NCBI RefSeq assembly: GCF_963576675.1
Contig: NC_088911.1
Span: 132,869,929-132,933,928, forward strand
Direction of reading: 5' to 3'
Length of the DNA: 64,000 nt
Source: Euphorbia lathyris
Lineage: Eukaryota > Streptophyta > Magnoliopsida > Malpighiales > Euphorbiaceae
Positions 45,987 through 56,957 of this stretch are shown piece after piece. Made by a program: the position numbers and the translations under genes. How positions within the stretch are numbered: the first letter of the stretch is position 1; each line of letters starts with the position of its first letter. The notes beneath the pieces were generated by a model, which saw only the letters and a list, made by a program, of their open reading frames with translations, searched no databases and was not told the DNA's origin.

Positions 45987-47541
45987 CAGGGCCGGCTGAG
46001 CTTCTAGGCAACCTAGGCAATTGCCTAGGGCCCCTAAAAATTAGGGCCCCATATATATTATTATAGTAATATATAGGTTAGTTTGGTTAATTGGTAAAAG
46101 AAGAGAGCTGGGATAAATTTGCTACATATATAAGATTTTAAGTAAAAAAAAATTGTCAGTTTCATTTAATGTGGAGATTGGAAAGTACAAAATATTGCCA
46201 TATTTTATTTTTGGAGGGATAAAAGAGGCCCCACTCAATTGACTAAATGCTAGTAAGTAGATCATTATCTCATCTTTTTGTGTTTGATCAGAGACTTGGA
46301 AAAGAAAACAGATTCCATTGTATCAGTTTTCTAACGTTCAAAAACTTGAAAAGACAAGATCAGTCCTTATAAATTGAGTTTTTTACAATTAAATTTCTCT
46401 ACTACAAGTTCTTCTTTATATTCACTTACAATTGTGCTCAACTATAATTATTCTAATCTGGTTCTCTACAAGTTCTTCTTCATACTCACTTACAATTTTG
46501 CTCAACTATTCTAATCTGGTATTATTTGGTATGATATATTATTTGCAGTAAATACAGTAAGCAAAACTTTGCAATCTAATGACATGCAAATTGATATTGC
46601 TATTGATAAATTGAAGTGTCTTATTTCCTTTTTAGAAAATTATAGGGAAAATGGATATGCATCAGCTTTAGATTTAGCTAAAAAACTTGCAATTGAAATT
46701 GATTCTCATCCGGCATTTTGTGATAAACGTTTTATTAAAAGAAAGAAATTTTTTGATGAAAATCAAGATGATGAGATAGTGAGAACATGTGAGGAATCTT
46801 TTCGGGTTGATTATTTTTTGTACATACTTGATCAAGCAATAGCCTCTATGAAAACAAGATTTGAACATTTTTCTTATTATGAGCAAAAGTTTGGATTTTT
46901 GTTTACTTCAGAGAAATTAAAATCTTTAAATGACAATGATTTGGAGAAAAAATGTCATGAATTAAGTGATTTATTTGAGCATAATGGACAATTTGATGTT
47001 GATGGTTATGATTTATTTTCTGAGTTAAAAGTATTGAAAGTAGTTTTAGAAATAGAAAATGATTCTCCTTTAAAGATACTATCTGTTATTAAAAGAATAA
47101 ACTCGTTTCCTAATTCTTTTATTATTTATCGACTTTTACTAACAATACCTGTAACAGTTGCGTCTGCAGAAAGAAGTTTTTCAAAATTAAAGTTGATTAA
47201 AAATTATTTATGTTCTACTATGTCGCAGGAAAGATTAAATGGATTAGCTTTATTGTCTATTGAAAATGAGACATTAAAGGATATTGAATATAAAAGTTTA
47301 ATTAGTGATTTTGCATCTCAACGGGCTAGAGCAATTTTTAGATGAATATTAAATTTGTAATTTCATGTATATAAATATATATATATTCATGTATTTGTAA
47401 AAGTTGTAAGGTATTCCTCCGCCAAAAGAGAGGATGATATTATACTTAAATACATCTATTTATTTTTATAGTTTTACTTGTATATAAGGGCCAATATTTT
47501 ATATTTCGCCTAGGGCCTCAAGTAGTCCCGAGCCGGCCCTG
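45987..47541 (+). mobile_element. hAT transposon, internally deleted, target duplication ACTATCCG
   Basis: Terminal inverted repeats CAGGGCCGGC and GCCGGCCCTG, flanked by ACTATCCG at 45979-45986 and 47542-47549. An 8-bp duplication is diagnostic for hAT. 1555 bp in length, with subterminal CCTAGGGCCCC-type sequence at both ends. Confidence 0.95.
46569..47345 (+). CDS. hAT transposase, C-terminal half with dimerisation domain
   Basis: 258 residues without a stop. The C-terminus has the hAT dimerisation signature LLTIPVTVASAERSFSKLK followed by LCSTMSQERLNGLALLSIE. The protein resembles the plant zinc-finger MYM-like / TTF-type hAT proteins. The N-terminal zinc finger and most of the catalytic region (with two of the acidic residues) are missing, so it would not be active alone. 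The start Met may not be the original one: upstream bases within the element are noncoding. Confidence 0.88.
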   Translation: MQSNDMQIDIAIDKLKCLISFLENYRENGYASALDLAKKLAIEIDSHPAFCDKRFIKRKKFFDENQDDEIVRTCEESFRVDYFLYILDQAIASMKTRFEHFSYYEQKFGFLFTSEKLKSLNDNDLEKKCHELSDLFEHNGQFDVDGYDLFSELKVLKVVLEIENDSPLKILSVIKRINSFPNSFIIYRLLLTIPVTVASAERSFSKLKLIKNYLCSTMSQERLNGLALLSIENETLKDIEYKSLISDFASQRARAIFR

Positions 47542-47774
47542 ACTATCCGGAGCTAGACTTTGAGGATCCAGAATTCAAAGTCCCTTCGATTGAAGAAGCT
47601 CTTCATTATGATACCTTGGAGAATGCTTCTAAAGTCATATATGAAGAAATCCTAGCTGCGGAAGATCGAAAAGCTTCGTCGGATGCGGAGGGCGAGACTT
47701 CAGAGCTACCCGCCAATAATGTTGAAGATGTCATAATCATTGATCCAGCAGCTGTGGATGCGAAGGATGCGTAA

Positions 47775-49493
47775 AATTCCACGTCTTTTCAGGTTGAAGT
47801 GGACAAAGGCAAGGAAGACTCTGCCACTTCTTGAGACCTTTAAATGTAAACATTTTTGTCTAAAGAAATAGTGTTTCCTTAGTTTTATTTGTAATGATAG
47901 CATTCACTTTTATATATATCTCTATTTTTGCTTGTTTTATTCGAATCTGCTCTTTATTCGCATTTTATGTTTCAGAATCTGTTTGTTTTTTCCATGTGTT
48001 TGCTAGTCCAGAATCTGTTTTTTAGGATAGGTGGCCAGTTGTATCCTTTGTTTTTGTCTTCCTATCTCTGAGGAAGACTTTTAGCCTTAAAGGCTTTTTT
48101 GTGTTATCTTCCTATCTTTGAGGAATATGATTCGCCTCAAGGGACTTTTGATGTTGCAGTTAATAGTTTGTTGTTAATTGTTTGCTATTATTTGATTATT
48201 TATTAATGTCTGATAAAATTGTGATGAATTATTAATGTTAGTATGTAAAATCACTAATATGGGAATATTTTAAATTAATCAATAAATAAATTATGAAAAA
48301 TATGATATATAGATTGATAAAATAACCTAAATAACTAAATAAAAATTAAAAAAATAATTTATTGAATAAAGAAAAATCTTGTTCTTTCGATAATGATAGG
48401 AATAACGTTTAAAATGAAACGTGTTTTGTGAAAATAAGAATAATAAATTTGGCAAAATTTAATAAATACAAACAACTTATCTTGAAAAGCTAAAAAATGC
48501 TACTATTTCTAACAAAAAGAACAAAAATTGTTGTTTTATTAACCTAAACAAACACTATATTTGCTTAATATGGTTTTGAGTGAAGTGCTAAAAACTGCAT
48601 CGACAAACATGATTTCCACGTTAAGGTTAAAGTTAAATCGGATTCTAATCTATATCTTAAATATTGATTGACCTGCTAATTAGATACATAACCTGTGCAA
48701 CTCATGTTATTAAATGCTCTTGTGAATTTAGTATTATTTAAATATATTTTTTAGGTCTCCTAAAGTTGTATGTAACTTGAGTAAACTTGTTTATTGGTTG
48801 CACCAGATCGGACTCGAGTAGGATTTATTCGTGCTTAACATGTAACTATATTGACCAATCTAATCTAGCCCATATGGGTTTTGATCGATTTGGACAAGGC
48901 GGAGAGAATTAATTCTCAAACCCAACCAATCAAACTAATATTTATATTAAAAAGTAAAGTAACATTAATGTATAGTTATGAAAAATAAAAAAAATACAAC
49001 AAACGCAAATTTAATTAGTTTATATATATATATATATTAATTAATTAAAATATCAAAGTTGGATAAGAAATGTAAGAAAATATATAATATAAGACTAGGG
49101 CGGGGAGGGGTAAGCCGAGCTCATATTTTGAGGTAAATTCTAAGCATAAACTCTAAGCTTAACTCTTTTTTATGTATGAGGTGGATAAGTGTAACGGTTT
49201 CATATATAGATTTACAATTGAGCGACAAATATAATAATATGGTCATTAATATATTATTTATTAGACCATTTAAAAAATATATTCGTCAACTTAAAAAAGA
49301 CTAAACATAAACATAGGGGAAGAAGAAATTAACATCACGAAATGTTTCTCTATAAATGAAAATAAAAACATTGAAATGTTATTTTGTATTTTCAATAAAT
49401 AAAAAACAATAATTAATTAACATAAAATAGTTATTATTGATAACATGGCATTTATTATTATTTTTTGAATGTTGCTAAAATACAACTTCATAT
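47775..49493. other. Intergenic region between the decayed gene and the pectinesterase gene
   Basis: Contains 3' sequence of the decayed gene with repeated CTTCCTATCT-TGAGGAA words (48056-48145), then AT-rich DNA with AT dinucleotides near 49020. No coding frame was recognised. Confidence 0.55.
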
Positions 49494-51011
49494 TTAAATA
49501 CCGGAAGAATAAGGTACCCCAGAGGAAGTAATCCAACTATCTCCATCAATAAATTTTCCGGCAGAAAATTCGGCAGCCTCTTGAGCAGTAATCTTCTTAA
49601 CACCCTTCCAAGTAACACTTTTTGATGTATCAGCACCAAGTCCTTTGTTCTCATACTCAGCATAGAAACAAGTTTCAGTTCCATATGTTCCCATCCATGG
49701 AGACCATCTTTTTGCATTGATCACATTTTCAATATTAGTGTGCATAAAGATAGTCCTTGAATAAGGATTCATTGGACGGCCTAGGAAAGCCGGATTTGTC
49801 TCCTTGACGGCGAGGTAGTCCTTTTCAGCTGTAATGGTGGAGTTTTGGATGATGAAACCAGTTGTTTGCCTTGTGTCATTCCTTCCTTGTGCTGTGATTG
49901 TGCATTTCTGAAGATCAATTGGCTTTCTGATCACGAACTTACAGTTTTGGAAAACTGCGGCGGCGTCCCCAAAAACTGTGTCGATGGTGCCAGAAATTGT
50001 GGTGTCACGGTAGAATTGGCGGTAAGTGTGGGCGAAAAGGGAGTTTTGGTAGCCATTTATATGGCAGTTGTAGAAGATGGACATATAAGATTGCACCTTG
50101 AGTGCTATTGCTTGATGTCCGATGGCTCCGGCTGTGTTTTCGAACCCGATATCCTTTGCTATGAAGTGAGATCCGCTAACAGCTGCACCAAATAAACGAA
50201 AACAGATTAGGATAAAAAAAGAAAAAATATATGAAAAATTAAAACTCAAACTCTAGAGCTACTTACAGACTGTGGCGGTCATGATAGGGGCAACACCACT
50301 AGCAAAGCTAGCATTTCCAGTGATCTTAGTCTTAGTCGGACCATCTCCGATCAACATGACATGAGTCGCTGCTCTTTTAAAAGTGATCTTCTCCTTGTAA
50401 ACTCCAGCCTTAACATAAACAACAAAAGGTTCAGTTCTGAAATCAGGAATCTTCTTAATAGCTTCATCAATGGTTTTAAATTGGCCACTTCCATCCTGAG
50501 CAACAGTAATATCAGGCTTAATCATCGCCGGAGTAGCAGCAAGAAGTCTCTTTCTAGCAGGAGAAATCCACGTCGGCTCGGTAGCCATATTGGTTGAAAG
50601 AAGTTTCCGGCCTGTAATTACTGATAAATTGAAATCACCAAGAATAGAAGAAAGTCCGGTGACCATCGCAAGTCCATTGCTTGAAAGCTGACTAGAAGTT
50701 AACAAAATTCCCTTCATTTTCTCACCGGCTTTTCCTGTGGTGTTATCAAAGCCATTGATGCAAGTCTGCTGATAAGTAATCGTAGCACTAAGCCATATTT
50801 GGAGGTTATCGAGAAGTTCATCGAGTTTCGTCAGATCAATATATCCGACCTGTTTAATAGAAACTCGGAGATCTTTAATGGCGGTTTTCATCAATATTTT
50901 GCAATTAGCAAGAGCTTGTTTCGACATTGGATCTTTAGCAGCATCTCGCACGGTGGTGGAATTTTCAATTGCCTTTTCAAGAGCTTTAACCGCAGCTTCA
51001 AATCCAGCCAT
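49494..51011 (-). CDS. Pectinesterase (PMEI-PME type), two exons, 5' end incomplete, altered active site
   Basis: Exon 1 is 50267-51011 (open to about 51137) and exon 2 is 49494-50182, giving 477 residues from the Met at 51011. The intron (50183-50266) is GTAAGT...GCAG. It would remove methyl esters from cell-wall pectin. An N-terminal PMEI-like pro-domain (CEQSLTKFAGNA, CKILMKTAIKDL) is followed by processing-type motifs GRKLLS and RKRLLA. The catalytic domain has GVYKEKI, IGFENTAGA, QAIALK, GTIDTVFGD and LGRP. GYQDTLY reads GYQNSLF, and LGRPW reads LGRPM. No signal peptide or anchor is found upstream: an in-frame stop precedes LSPKNQF. Probably a damaged or noncatalytic copy. Confidence 0.85.
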
Positions 51012-51349
51012 AACTAGCTGGTTCGGTGACGTCGCATTTCCGGCGAATTTTGTAAGACTCTGCTCACATGTTTGTTTATAATCGGTACGGCTGACAAATG
51101 GACTGAATTGATTTTTTGGAGATAAATATAAGGTTCATATGTTTTTACCTAATACATTAGTAATAAAATACTAAAATTACTCTTTAATATTTTAATATAT
51201 TTTAATAACAATATATATATATATATATATTTTATTTTAATGTAGTAATGTCGAACTTATTTGTCTCTAAGAATATGTGGGGATGAGATGAAAAAAAAAA
51301 TATAATTTTGTGAAAAAAAAATTACCAATATATTTTATAGAAGTTTATA
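51012..51349 (-). other. Upstream region of the pectinesterase gene
   Basis: The first 125 bases still read pectinesterase pro-domain sequence in frame (DYKQTCEQSLTKF), without a Met. Beyond that is AT-rich sequence up to the truncated W LTR. The usual membrane-anchor exon start is not seen. Confidence 0.6.
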
Positions 51350-51534
51350 GAATTGGCATGTTTGTTATTAGTTCTGATTCGTGTATTATATTTCTTGCAT
51401 TTAATTTTAATTACTTAAACTCCTATTTTAAGTCACCAAACTCTCTGTTCTAAGAATCTGATTGTACGATAATTTACTATCACTTTGTTACTTGTACCTA
51501 GTGCACTTGATAGAGTCACACCTTTTGGGGGACA
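51350..51534 (+). mobile_element. W 5' LTR, truncated, with empty CACTA site
   Basis: The last 185 bases of a W LTR, ending TTGGGGGACA before a primer-binding site. The upstream part is missing and replaced by the flank of the pectinesterase gene. Around 51400 it reads CATTTAATTTTAATTAC, exactly the sequence predicted for the W LTR before the CACTA insertion. Confidence 0.8.
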
Positions 51535-51543
51535 ATAGGTTTT

Positions 51544-51561
51544 TGGCACCGTTGTCGGGGA
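51544..51561 (+). promoter_or_regulatory. W primer-binding site, mutated
   Basis: TGGCACCGTTGTCGGGGA, two transitions away from the TGGCGCCGTTGCCGGGGA site of X2 and Z, placed ten bases after the LTR end. Confidence 0.8.
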
Positions 51562-51840
51562 TAGAAAAGTTAAAGTCGTTGTTTTTTTATATATAATAGT
51601 CGGTTCTCACTTATTTGTTAAGTGTGAATTTGTTCAGTCAGAACAAGCAGCCGAAGAAGAAGAACAAGCAGAGGGACAACCAAAAAACACATGGAGGAAA
51701 ATGTTCCACCCTTACGAATGAAAGAGTATTGAAAGCATTCATTTATGACACATATGTCATGCATCGTGATGTTGGATGAAGAAGAAAATGAATTTGAGAT
51801 TAAAGCCTCCATGATAAAAAAGAATAGTGTAAGCAATTGT
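51562..51840 (+). other. W leader and decayed gag start
   Basis: T-rich leader followed by Glu/Gln-rich sequence around 51635-51690 (QAAEEEEQAEGQ-like reading). Stops and shifts follow until the gag core frame opens at about 51845. The original gag start cannot be fixed. Confidence 0.5.
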
Positions 51841-52855
51841 TCAATTTAGTGGATTGCCAAATGAGGATCCTAATGACCATATTTATGATTTTCTTAATAT
51901 TTGTAATACTTTCAAATCTAAAATGGGTGTTTTTGACGATGTGATCAGGTTGAAGCTATTCTCATTCTCTTTAAAGGACAAAGCAAAGAGGTGGCTCTAT
52001 TCTTTGCAACCGGGATCCATCACAACTTGGGATCAAATGCTTGGAGCCTTTTTGACAAAATATTTTCCACCTTCCAAGGTTGTTCGCATGAGAAATGAGA
52101 TCTCCAAATTCACCCAATATGATGATGAGTCACTTCCAGAAGGTTGGGAGAGATTTAAAGAGTTATTGAGAAGAGTACCAAATCACAAGATACCCAAATG
52201 GATGCAAATGCAAATATTTTACAATGGGTTGAGCAATGCATGTAAAATTCAAATTGATTTAGTGGCAAATGGTGATCCGGATGAGAGAGGCGGAAGAGTT
52301 CTATGACTTGATTGAAAAATTGGTGAGAACAAGACATAAATGGCATTCGAGGAGTAATGGTGGAAACGAGAGGATTCATGGAGCAAAAATTATGTTGGAA
52401 CTTTCAGAACAAGTTGAAGCATTGTCCAAAAAACTGAAGAAAATGGAAATGACTTTCGGTTGTTCAAAACATACCTTTGAGTTGTGAGTTTTGTGGAGGA
52501 AATCATCAAGGCATTGAGTGTGGAAAGAAGAAAAGTGCAAAATTGTATCCAAGAACAATTTTACCTTTTGGGAAATTCTTTAAAGCGATAAGAGAATTCA
52601 TTTTCTAACACTTATAATTCTGGTTGTAAAAATGATTTCAATTTTTTTCAGGAATAGCCAAAAGACATTACCAGCCACCTTGTTCTCAAACAGAAAGAAC
52701 AACCAGAAATTGTTCAAAAGTATGCAAAACCTCTACCACCAAAAGAAGAGCACAAATCCAACATAGAGGAGATGATGATGCAATTTATGCAACAACAGCA
52801 AAATTCAATCAAGAGCTTGTAGACTTGCATGCAACAACTAACCGACATGGTCATC
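51841..52855 (+). pseudogene. gag: W gag, 5' half, cut by the X2 LTR
   Basis: Gag core LPNEDPNDHIYDFLNICN, LKLFSFSLKDKAKRWLYSL, FLTKYFPPSKVVRMRNE and GWERFKELLRRVPNHKIP. A frameshift near 52280 moves to the EAEEFYDLIEKL block. A CCHC knuckle CEFCGGNHQGIEC lies at about 52490-52528 in another frame. Then come Glu-rich sequence and MMMQFMQQQQNSIKSL. X2 inserted at TCATC (52851-52855). The reading frame continues in phase at 33045 in the left nest. W is clearly more distant from X2, Y and Z than these are from each other. Confidence 0.82.
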
Positions 52856-54532
52856 TGATAGGGGGTCAAAAACCCCTATCTTTGGGTACGGTTTTAGGAC
52901 GGTTTTTAGCGTTATTTTATGAATAAGCGAACAATTCTTGCATTTATATGCTTTTGTGTGAGTTAGTTAGAAATTGGCTATGTTCTGTTTACTTTTCGTT
53001 GTTTAGGCTCGTTTTCTGGTTATTTTAGGCAAATATGGCCAAATTGGCATGTACGTTAAATTTCCACTATCTTTTATAGCTAATTGATCCGCCAAAAGTC
53101 GCACCAAACGGAGTGTTCACTCCAAATAAGCGATTGGTGGGTCAATTTAGCCTCGGAAACTAATGTTATTTGGAGTTTTCGTGCACGTGCAGGCTAAAAC
53201 AGGAACGAGTTTGGGTGAAAGTTGCGTTTCGGGACATCCAGCAGTCGCGCAAGGCGTTCTGGGCAATCCCGCTCGTCGAAATTGCCTTTTTAGGCCGGAT
53301 CGGCCAGCTGGCACTGCCAGCCCATCGAGCAGGCCTCTAAGGGGCAAGCTCGGCGAGCTGGCGAGCTGGCCCTCAAGGGCCTACTCGAGCGAGCTGGCAT
53401 GGCCAGCTCGCCAAGCTGGCTCGCCCAGCTCGGCGAGCTGCCCTGCGGGAATCAGTCAAAAGATTGATTCCCGGTCCCACAAAGCCACGATTGACCCCAC
53501 GACTTCCCACCTGCCAAATGATACGAATTAGGTCAGAAAGAGGGCCTGAACCGCATCTATAAATAGGAATTTCCAATTGTAAATGAAACATCTTTCATTC
53601 TTGTAATTACTTTAGCCTTCACCCTTGAAGAATCCTCTCCACCTCCTCCATCTCCTTCAACCTCCATTGAAGCACCTTCGAAGCTCCGTCCAACGAGGAT
53701 TTTTCAAGGTCCGTCCTTAAGACCTAGGAAGCCGGCTGCAGGGTAGACAGGTTCCCTGAAAGGGATTTTCTTATCACCTTTCATCTAATTATGTTTGTAC
53801 CCTTTGATACAGTCTATAAATCCTAGGCTAATTGTATCCCGTGACAATGTTCTTTGCCTTTAATAATATTTTAGCTCTTATTTTGTTCTATGATCTATTT
53901 ATTTAATCTTTGTCTTACGCTTTATTCAATTGGTTTAACTCATCCAAAAGCACCAAAATCTAGTAGGCACATATTGAGAGCTGAATCTGACCTAGTCAGA
54001 GCCTAGGAGATTGAGGACCTCTTAGTTGATTAAGCCCAAATTGCTGAGCCTTAGACCTAGTTTCGGCCTTACAAGGGAATCACGCACTAGGGACATCAGG
54101 AGGGTAAGTAGGGTTAATCGCCTTGAATAAAAGTGACTTAGATTAGGTTTTTAATCTATTGACCTAATAACCTATCTTCATTATTATCATTCATACCATG
54201 TTCCTTCGGGTAATTGCATTAGTGAAAGATCACCAAGGAGTAGTTTAACTTACTTAGGAGTAGAATAACTTAATTAGGAGTAGAATAACTTAGTTCGAAT
54301 TAGTATAACTTAGCTAGGAGTAGAATTCAACTAGGAGTAGATTAACTTAATCATAACAACTCAAAACCCACACAGCCTAGATAACACCTGAGACCAAGTA
54401 GCTCGATACTTGCAGGAATAAATCATGTGGATTCGATACCTGGACTTGTCCAGATTTTATTACTTGATAACGACAGGGTACACTTATCCCTTAGTCAGCC
54501 TCAGCGGTGACCGACGCCGCTGAGGCGCGTCA
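52856..54532 (+). mobile_element. X2 5' LTR (second nest)
   Basis: Starts TGATAGGGGGTC and ends GCTGAGGCGCGTCA, 1677 bp. The left flank TCATC differs by one transition from TTATC right of the X2 LTR at 33044. GC-rich AGCTCG palindromic cluster at about 53300-53445, TATAAATAGG at 53558-53567. It keeps the stretch near 53905-54015 that is rearranged in the other LTR. Confidence 0.9.
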
Positions 54533-54538
54533 AGTTTT

Positions 54539-54556
54539 TGGCGCCGTTGCCGGGGA
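54539..54556 (+). promoter_or_regulatory. X2 primer-binding site
   Basis: TGGCGCCGTTGCCGGGGA after an AGTTTT spacer from the LTR end, an exact Athila-type site. Confidence 0.9.
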
Positions 54557-54813
54557 TTTATTTCTTCTGTAATATCGAACCAAAGGTTGATTTGTTAGTT
54601 TAGGCATTCCTTTGTGAATATTCTTTGTTTATATCGTTTATACCTGTTTATACAAATACCTGTTTATACAAATACCTGTCTATACCAATATTTGTTTATA
54701 TACGATTCCTTTGTGAATATTCTCTGTTTATATCGTTTATACCTGTTTATACAAATACTTGTTTATATACGTTTCCTTTGTGAATATTCTTTGTTTATAT
54801 CATCTATACTTGT
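54557..54813 (+). repeat. X2 leader with tandem repeats
   Basis: The block CCTTTGTGAATATTCT followed by TGTTTATATCGTTTATACC-type sequence occurs three times (from about 54610, 54707 and 54775), with extra short TGTTTATACAAATACC units in between. The last five bases, CTTGT, are the target duplication left of the X1 LTR. The 88-residue frame here is a by-product of the repeat. Confidence 0.8.
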
Positions 54814-56158
54814 TGATAGGGGTCAAAAACCCCTATCTTTGGGTACGGTTTTAGGACGGTTTTTAGAGTTATTCGGTTAATAAGCGAGCAATTCTTGCAT
54901 TTAAATGCTTTTGTGTGAGTTAGTTAGGAATTGAAAACATTCTATTTACTTTCGCCGTTTAGGCTAGTTTTGTAATCAATTTAGGCAAATACGGCCGAAA
55001 TAGCATGCGTATTAGAATTCCGTTATCTTTTGAAGTTAATTGGTCCGTCAAAAGTCACACCAAACGAAGCGTTTGCTCAAAATAAGCGATTGACGGATCA
55101 ATTTGGCTTTTTGGACTAATGTTTTCCGGAGTTTTTATGCGTATGCAGGTGTGAAGTCGGACGAAAAAGGTCGCGGAACTCATCGAGCTTGGTTCGAGCA
55201 TGCTTCGGGTGAAAACGCTCGGCGAGCAGGGCCCCACGGGCCATTTCTGCTCGCCGAGCAGGCCGCCAGAGGCTTGCTCGGCGAGCAGGAGCCTGCTCGG
55301 CGAGCAGGGCGCCAGGCGCCTGCTCGGCGAGCAGCCCTACGGGAATTGGTCAAAAAGACCAATTCCACCCCCACGAAGCCACGTTCCGCCCCACGTCTTC
55401 CTACACCAACTAGGACACGAAAATAGGTCAAAACGAGGCCCGAGACGCGTCTATAAATAGGATTTTTCAATTGTAATTAGATATCTTTCGTTTTTGTAAA
55501 TTATTTTAGCTTTCCCCTTGTAATTCCTCTCCATCTTCCTCAACCTCCATTGAAGCTCCTTCAAAGCTTTCTCCCGAGGAATTACCAAGGTCCGTCATTA
55601 AGATTAAGTCGCCGGCTGCAGAGTAAACAGGTTCCCTGAAAGGGATTTTTGTATCTCCTTTTATCTTTCCATGTTTGTACTCTTTGATACAGTTGTCGAA
55701 CTTGACTTATTGTATCTTGTGACAATTATCTTCGCCTTTAATAATAATTTAGCTCTTGTTTTGTTCTATGATTATTTGTCTAATCTCTGTCTTACACTTT
55801 ATTCAATTGGTTTAACTCATTCAAAAGCCCCAAAATCTAGTAGGCACATATTGCGAGCTGAATCTGACCTAGTCAGAGCCTAGGAGATTGACGACCTCTT
55901 AGTTGATTAAGCGCCAATTTACTGAGCCTTAGACCTAGTTTCGGCCTTAGGGAATCACGCGCTAGGAACCTCAGGAGGGTAAGTAGGGTTAATCGTCTTG
56001 AATACAAGTGACTCAGATTAGGTTTTTATTCAATAGACTTGATAATCTATCTTTATTATTATCGTTCATACCATGTTCCTTCGAATAGTTTCATTAATGA
56101 AAGATCAATTAGGGGTAGAGTAACTTAGTTAGGCGTAGAATAACTTAGATAATTTAGT
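54814..56158 (+). mobile_element. X1 LTR (second nest), 3'-truncated
   Basis: Matches 4131-5487 nearly base for base, except in the GC cluster (55217-55335), where the core spacers are reshuffled, and a 9-bp difference near 55530. TATAAATAG at 55452-55460. It stops at 56157-56158, where it fuses to Y internal sequence with a two-base (GT) overlap. Confidence 0.9.
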
Positions 56159-56544
56159 GGGTTAGGACTCAATGCTTTTGTTTAGTACGAACCTAGGCTT
56201 TGCATAAATTCTATAACTTTAGAATTAAGACTAAAATTTCTTACTAAAACCGATCATTTGTGTTAATGTCTTTACATTTAGGAACAAATAACGGAACTTT
56301 AATTAATTTCCGAGGGAGGTAGTGTGTCGGAAAAAATTTAAGAATCAATAAATTAGTTTAATTATTTTGTTGTTTATTTGATTTTTATTTTTGTTTTTGT
56401 TAGTGCAAAACAAACGGTGAGTGCGGGGTTGCACGGCCCTCCGCGTTATTAAAATGACGTCTATTCCAAGGACGTCGCAAAAGAAAAGAAAAACAAAAAC
56501 AAAAATAAAGATGGAATTGAAAAATGGACCCTGAAGGTCAGGTC

Positions 56545-56795
56545 CTACGCGAGGCGTGCCTAGGGGGGCGCCCCGCGTAGGAGATGCGTTTTAAGTGTAC
56601 TTTGGCCAGAGACTCAGATACGCGGGGCGCACTAAGAGGGGCGCCCCGCGTGGCCATTCATTTGAACTTAGTAAAAAGATCAGAAGCTTGGCTACGCGGG
56701 GCGCACTGGTATGTACGCTTCGCGTGAATTGTAAAAATAGTGCCAGAGACTCGGCTGCACGGGGCGTGATGGTGTGTACGCCCCGCGTAAGAAAT
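56545..56795. repeat. Inverted 21-bp core pairs, second Y copy
   Basis: The same four inverted pairs as at 10462-10712, with fewer mutated cores (for example GGGGCGCACT where the first copy has GGGGCACACT). Confidence 0.88.
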
Positions 56796-56957
56796 TTGGA
56801 TTAGTATGGGATTTGTTTTTTCGTTGATTTTAATTGAAGAAGCCTATGAAGGAAAGAATAAACAGATATGATACATATATACAAAGGGTTTGAGGAACGC
56901 AAACCGAGGCTACGTTTAGAGTCGGAGTAGCTCGACTTTCTCGTGATGTGTGCATGC

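Larger units (their letters stand above)
43956..47774 (+). pseudogene. Decayed multi-exon gene, resembles plant gypsy-type-transposon domain genes; interrupted by hAT
   Basis: A TTTTATAAGG box (43956-43965) and a pyrimidine-rich leader precede an ATG at 44126, whose frame reads MSLDSSVESSERTLGFEKPQ and ends in a Lys-rich stretch (44343). Beyond it, shifting frames give TKREVEDHLTFQRLWGYSRF and KYFFIKEANGVSLGFPRSW, resembling the 'putative gypsy type transposon' domain of plants (low certainty). Later exon-like blocks 45403-45589 and 45653-45986 end in a coiled-coil-like LDSFEGKIHNLEAKLAQQ. After the hAT element it resumes with YPELDFEDPEFKVPS and stops at 47772-47774. Many internal stops. Confidence 0.5.

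Noticed and set aside
49845..50195. 116-residue plus-strand frame opposite pectinesterase exon 2
   Set aside because: Antisense shadow of a well-supported exon.
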